64,000 nt of DNA from Cyanidium caldarium (Eukaryota; Rhodophyta; Bangiophyceae; Cyanidiales; Cyanidiaceae). Below are positions 60,560-64,000 of this stretch, piece after piece. The notes beneath the pieces are model-generated. The model did no database searches, had not been told where the DNA came from, and was given only the letters and a program-made list of their open reading frames with translations. The position numbers and the translations under genes were made by a program. The stretch is taken from positions 372,001-436,000 of the forward strand of contig JANCYW010000006.1 of assembly GCA_026184775.1 (NCBI GenBank), given 5' to 3'. How positions within the stretch are numbered: position 1 is the first letter of the stretch; each line of letters begins with the position of its first letter.

Positions 60560-60950
60560 GCCTCGCCTCTATGCAAGTGTTCTTGGGCGTGTCCACTGCA
60601 TCCCGTGGCACCGGGCTGGGGAGACACACCACCGGACCTCGTTGCGGCGGATTCGTCGCGGTTTCCGTGCGGGTCACGTCGTCAGCAACGTAGCGATGGC
60701 CCGAGCACCCCGTTGGTCAGTATGCATACGAGCGTTGCCGTCCAGTGCATCGTCCGGCGCTCGTTGGATACACTGGCGGGCACGGTGCCCGAGTCGGTGT
60801 TAGATTGGGCACCGCACAGCCCCCTCATCCAGCCGGGGACTCGCGTGCATCAAAGATAACTTTACGTCCACCGCGTAACGCGCGCCGACTTGGCCCTACT
60901 CCCTCTTCACTCAGTGTGGCGGTGATCGGGCAGACGTCTTTGGCGCCACA
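60560..60950. other. Intergenic region upstream of kynureninase
   Basis: About 390 bases between the Cpn10 stop and the kynureninase start. No gene, repeat or RNA signature seen. Confidence 0.45.
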
Positions 60951-61256
60951 TCACTCCACTTTGGCGAGGATCTCGTCGTCCCGAAATATCATGAACTCCT
61001 TCCCGTCGACTTTCACCTGCGTGCCGCCGTACTCCGGCAGCAGCACCGTGTCTCCTACCTTGCACGACGTCGGCAACAGCTTGCCGTCGCGAGAGTACGC
61101 GCCCGGCCCGGCGGCCACCACCTTGCCCTCCACCGCGCCCTTGCTCGCGGCCGACTCGGGCAACAAAACGCCGCCCGGGGTCGTCTTCTTCGGGATGATC
61201 TTCTCGATGAGAATGCGGTCTAGAAGTGGCAACAGTCGCCTCGCCGGCGTTGACAT
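60951..61256 (-). CDS. HSPE1: Chaperonin 10 (GroES), mitochondrial type
   Basis: Co-chaperonin lid of Hsp60. 101 residues, the normal Cpn10 length. It begins MSTPARRLLPLLDRILIEKI and has the mobile loop KKTTPGGVLLPES that contacts Hsp60, then EGKVVAAGPG, VGDTVLLPEYGGTQVKVDGKE and ILAKVE at the end. Mitochondrial Cpn10 is imported without a cleaved leader, which fits the lack of one here. It has one GroES domain, whereas plastid Cpn20 has two. The frame is open upstream to 61622, but that part is unrelated to the family. Confidence 0.95.
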   Translation of the reverse strand: MSTPARRLLPLLDRILIEKIIPKKTTPGGVLLPESAASKGAVEGKVVAAGPGAYSRDGKLLPTSCKVGDTVLLPEYGGTQVKVDGKEFMIFRDDEILAKVE

Positions 61257-61976
61257 CTTCAACGATCTGAACAGTAACCGATCGCTACAACTCCCAAAAG
61301 CTATGCCAGCCCAAGGTGTGGCGTCGCGGGATGTTCGTGCACGTGCCCCTGATCGGGTCAGCGTCAGCGACAATCGTGCGCAGCCCGGCGCCGCCGGAAC
61401 CGCCCCATTTCGCGAACGTTCGCAACCGGCCGCCGAGAATTTGGCGGGAGCGAGCAAGGTACGCAAGAACGAGGATAGCCACAGTGGTGTCCCAAAGGGT
61501 AGAGGAGAATGTATGGGGTGCGAATGCACACGTTGGACAGATGCCGTCGTGAACGGGGGGAGACGCCGGCTGGGTGTCGGTCGTCGCACCACAGCGCGCC
61601 CCGGCCCTCTCCAAGAGCGCAAAACAACTCCCAGTGAGGTCGCACGGGCCGCGCAGCTGGCTGCACGGCGCGGTGAGCTGTATTCTGGTCTCGTTGCTCA
61701 GTCCGACCCGTCTCCTCCAGCGCAGCGCCAGGCTGCTAACCGCTCGAGCGCCACAGCCGCCGCCCGGTTTCTCCCCACTCGGATCACTTGCCTTGCCCAT
61801 CGCACTTGCCCTTTGCGTTTATTACCGCTCGCCGGTGCACCGCGCTCGTCCATCTGCCCTTGGCGGCGGCCGCTGGCGCTCCGGTCGCTCCCACCGTTAC
61901 CGATTCTCCTTTGGACGGTGCCACGCCCGCACGGCAGTTTCCGTGTTTCGGGTGCTTGCGTGCAGGGTAATGCGTG
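61257..61976. other. Divergent intergenic region
   Basis: The longest gap in the window (720 bases), between Cpn10 and TRAPPC8. A minus-strand frame (61285-61800) has one hydrophobic stretch, but the rest is Arg/Pro/Ser-rich and I do not call it a gene. Confidence 0.45.
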
Positions 61977-64000
61977 ATGCACGGGGCCGAGGAGGCGGAC
62001 AAGCACAGATCGGCAGCAGGTGCGCTGCGGGACGGTCACCCCGTCAGTGGCGGGCGATGGCCGGGTGGGCAGGTGGCACCGCTGGGCGTGCCCGAGGCGT
62101 TATGGCAGGCACTGGGCGGCGTGATCGATGAGCGGCAGCGGGCGGTGCTCCAGCTGCAGGTGCAGCGCCAGCCGCTGTTGCTGGTGGTGGCGACGCCATC
62201 GGCCGAGGTGGCTTGTGAGCGCATGTTGCGACACTGGCGGGACACCGGGCAGTGCTTGTGGAGCGAATCTCCGGCGGATGGGTTTAGCGGCGCGGCTTGT
62301 TGGACCAGTCGTTTGGCGCGCCAGTTTGGTTATGTGCGCGCTCAGCGCGACGACGCGACGGCGGCGGTGGTGGCGGCGGCGACGGGTAAGAGCGGCGGGC
62401 GCTGGCCTGGTGCGCTGCCGGCGACGGCTGGCGGGTCGTCCGAGTGGCAAGCGCAAGTGCGCGCCTCACTGGCCAGAGGGCTGTACGGCGAGCTGGCGAC
62501 TTTCTCGGCGCGATTCGTCAGTCTGGGGGAGCTGATGGCAGCCGCCGCGCCCGACTTTTCCAGTCGGCTGGTGGCCAGTGCCGTTGATGCCCACGCCCGG
62601 CAGATGCAGGCGGTGCCCGCCGAACGCGAGGCGGTCGAGCTCGAGGCGCTGCAGGGTATCGACACCCTCGCCAACGAGTTTGCCACCATCGACCAGCCGT
62701 GGCACTCGTGTTATCGGCGCGCAGCGTCGTGTATGAAGAACTGGCATGGCATAGATTACGCGGAGCAGATCTTTGTGTACGTCGTGTTCGTTTACGGGGA
62801 CGAGCCCGTCGCGGACGTCCGCCAATGGCTGCCGCCCGTTGCCCAGCTGCCGACGGCGTACGCCGATGGTGTGTTTCAAGCCCGTCGCCCGGTGCTGGTG
62901 GTTCGGGTTGCGGAGCACGATGCACCGACGGTGACGGCCACGACGCCGAGCTCGAACGGCAGGGACGCGGCTGTCAAGGCGGGCGCCGACGGGTGGCTGG
63001 AACTCGGCCCGATGGTGTCCCCTGAGCGCGCGCACGCCTTCTTCGAGCGTCTTCTGACGCATGGGATCTTGCGGTTGCTGCTGCAGGAGTTGGACGGGCT
63101 GGCAGAGCACTGGGAGCGGGCATCCCGTCATGTGCGCAATCAGTTGCGCTCCTGGTTCACCCCAGGTGGCAACAAACAGCGCGAAGGTGTGGTCTTCTCT
63201 GGCCGCGCCGATCAGCCGACGCCACTGGCCTATCTGTGCTTCTCTGCAGAGGCCCGGCTGCGTTTCACCGGCGACCTACTGACCATGGTAGGCGCGCACA
63301 CGCCGGCACTGACCTGCTATCGGGCCGTGGCGTCCGATTTCAAGGCCGACAAGAGCGTGCTGCATCACGCATCCGCGCTGGAAGCGTGTGGCGTGTCCAT
63401 GCTGCTGGGGCGCGAAGCGCCGCACCGGGAGGCGTTGGGTGCCCTGGACGCCGCCCTAGACGCGTTTCTGTCGCACGGCGGTGTGGCTGTCGCCGCGCCC
63501 CTGATGTTTCTGTTGGGCGATGTACGTATCTGCCGTCGGGAGTGGTCCGAGGCCGCATCCCTGTTTGCGCGCTACGCCGTGGCCGGCGCGGCGGCCACGT
63601 CGGGCGCCACATCGCCTCGGCGCTGGCAGGCGCTGCCCTCTCACGTACACCGAGCGCTCTTCTACGAGTGCGCCGCCGACTGCCTGAGGCAGCCGGGTGC
63701 GACCCGGAGACCGCGGAAAGCGGCCTTTTTGCGGTTGAAAGCAGCCGAACAATACAATGCTGCCGGCTTGCCGCTGTTCGCCCTGCGCAGTGTATCGTTG
63801 GCGATGAGCGTTTACGGACGGGGACAGTGGTCGGGCATTATCGGCCAGCTTTTGCTGCGCCGCGCACAAGCATTTGAGGCGTGCGAGCGACACGACAAGG
63901 CGCACCACACCTACTGCGCCCTGCTGGCGGGCGCTCATCTGTCTATGGCGGATGAGCGGGCAGCGCTCACCAGTGCCGCGGTGTGCGCTGCACAGAGGGG
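61977..64000 (+). CDS. TRAPPC8: TRAPPC8/Trs85 (5' part; continues past the window)
   Basis: Subunit of TRAPP complexes that activate Rab/Ypt1 in ER-to-Golgi traffic and autophagy. The frame is open from Met at 61977 to the last base, giving 674 visible residues. The N-terminal part has the strand LLLVVATPSAEVACERML. The clearest family match is the helical-repeat region near residue 425: RFTGDLLTMVGAHTPALTCY then RAVASDFKADKSVLHHASAL, where TRAPPC8 has LGDFRSALSTYRLL and DYKTDKAW, and later YECAADCLRQPG. Human TRAPPC8 is about 1430 residues, so over half is probably beyond the window. It shares an upstream region with Cpn10. Confidence 0.82.
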   Translation, partial: MHGAEEADKHRSAAGALRDGHPVSGGRWPGGQVAPLGVPEALWQALGGVIDERQRAVLQLQVQRQPLLLVVATPSAEVACERMLRHWRDTGQCLWSESPADGFSGAACWTSRLARQFGYVRAQRDDATAAVVAAATGKSGGRWPGALPATAGGSSEWQAQVRASLARGLYGELATFSARFVSLGELMAAAAPDFSSRLVASAVDAHARQMQAVPAEREAVELEALQGIDTLANEFATIDQPWHSCYRRAASCMKNWHGIDYAEQIFVYVVFVYGDEPVADVRQWLPPVAQLPTAYADGVFQARRPVLVVRVAEHDAPTVTATTPSSNGRDAAVKAGADGWLELGPMVSPERAHAFFERLLTHGILRLLLQELDGLAEHWERASRHVRNQLRSWFTPGGNKQREGVVFSGRADQPTPLAYLCFSAEARLRFTGDLLTMVGAHTPALTCYRAVASDFKADKSVLHHASALEACGVSMLLGREAPHREALGALDAALDAFLSHGGVAVAAPLMFLLGDVRICRREWSEAASLFARYAVAGAAATSGATSPRRWQALPSHVHRALFYECAADCLRQPGATRRPRKAAFLRLKAAEQYNAAGLPLFALRSVSLAMSVYGRGQWSGIIGQLLLRRAQAFEACERHDKAHHTYCALLAGAHLSMADERAALTSAAVCAAQR

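Noticed and set aside
61285-61800. Minus-strand frame with a hydrophobic stretch (TTVAILVLAYLA)
   Set aside because: The rest is Cys/Arg/Pro-rich and unlike a protein; it lies in the upstream region of Cpn10 and TRAPPC8.
1-64000. Mobile elements, viral remnants and CRISPR arrays
   Set aside because: No transposase, reverse transcriptase, integrase, capsid gene, long terminal repeat or spaced direct repeats was seen anywhere in the window.

Overview
This is a stretch of nuclear DNA from a photosynthetic eukaryote, most likely a cyanidiophycean red alga. The base composition is strongly GC-rich. There are 34 genes, two of them running off the window ends and two of them weak small-protein calls. 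Not one recognised gene needs an intron, and about five sixths of the bases are coding. The proteins are eukaryotic (DDX1, XPG/RAD2, DNA polymerase alpha subunit B, ALG14, PP2A B56, TRAPPC8, WDR26/GID7). Several others point to a plastid (a PGRL1-like thylakoid protein, gyrase A, a plastid-type tRNA adenosine deaminase, a KEA-type K+/H+ antiporter). Three of these plastid candidates have a Phe within the first few residues (MAF.., MGAF.., MF..), the transit-peptide mark kept by red algae and glaucophytes. The high GC and lack of introns fit Cyanidium-like algae better than the intron-rich, AT-rich Galdieria. The exact species is inference.

Layout. 1-8 kb: a multi-membrane class 3 lipase (runs off the left end), TadA, a PGRL1-like protein and a patatin phospholipase. 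8-21 kb: DDX1, a beta-propeller-like protein of unknown role, a DUF1838-cytochrome b5-like (MAPR) fusion, HisA, gyrase A and a WDR26/GID7 ubiquitin-ligase subunit. 21-38.5 kb: a PHD-ARID chromatin protein, XPG endonuclease, a small membrane protein, KEA, TSPO, a PIG3-type quinone oxidoreductase, a monoglyceride-lipase-like hydrolase, a UbiE-type methyltransferase, secernin, ALG14 and an acylated-type staphylococcal-nuclease protein. 38.5-51 kb: a large GH31 glycosidase, ISCA2, a SIL1/Fes1-like ER protein, PP2A B56, 3-hydroxyanthranilate dioxygenase and an ERp29-type PDI. 51-64 kb: a zinc-knuckle protein, a coiled-coil protein, a divergent eIF4A-like helicase, POLA2, kynureninase, Cpn10 and the first part of TRAPPC8 (runs off the right end).

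Genes on the two strands alternate freely, with 3' ends often only 50-200 bases apart. Kynureninase and 3-hydroxyanthranilate dioxygenase catalyse consecutive steps of tryptophan-to-NAD synthesis and lie about 10 kb apart, so the host probably makes NAD by the kynurenine route. PDI, ALG14, the SIL1-like protein and TRAPPC8 belong to the secretory pathway. XPG, POLA2 and gyrase A belong to DNA metabolism. I see no transposon, viral remnant, CRISPR array, rRNA or convincing tRNA. The most unusual items are the DUF1838-MAPR fusion, the lipase joined to an 8-9 segment membrane domain, the bacterial-looking GH31 with long extra ends, and the altered eIF4A-like helicase.
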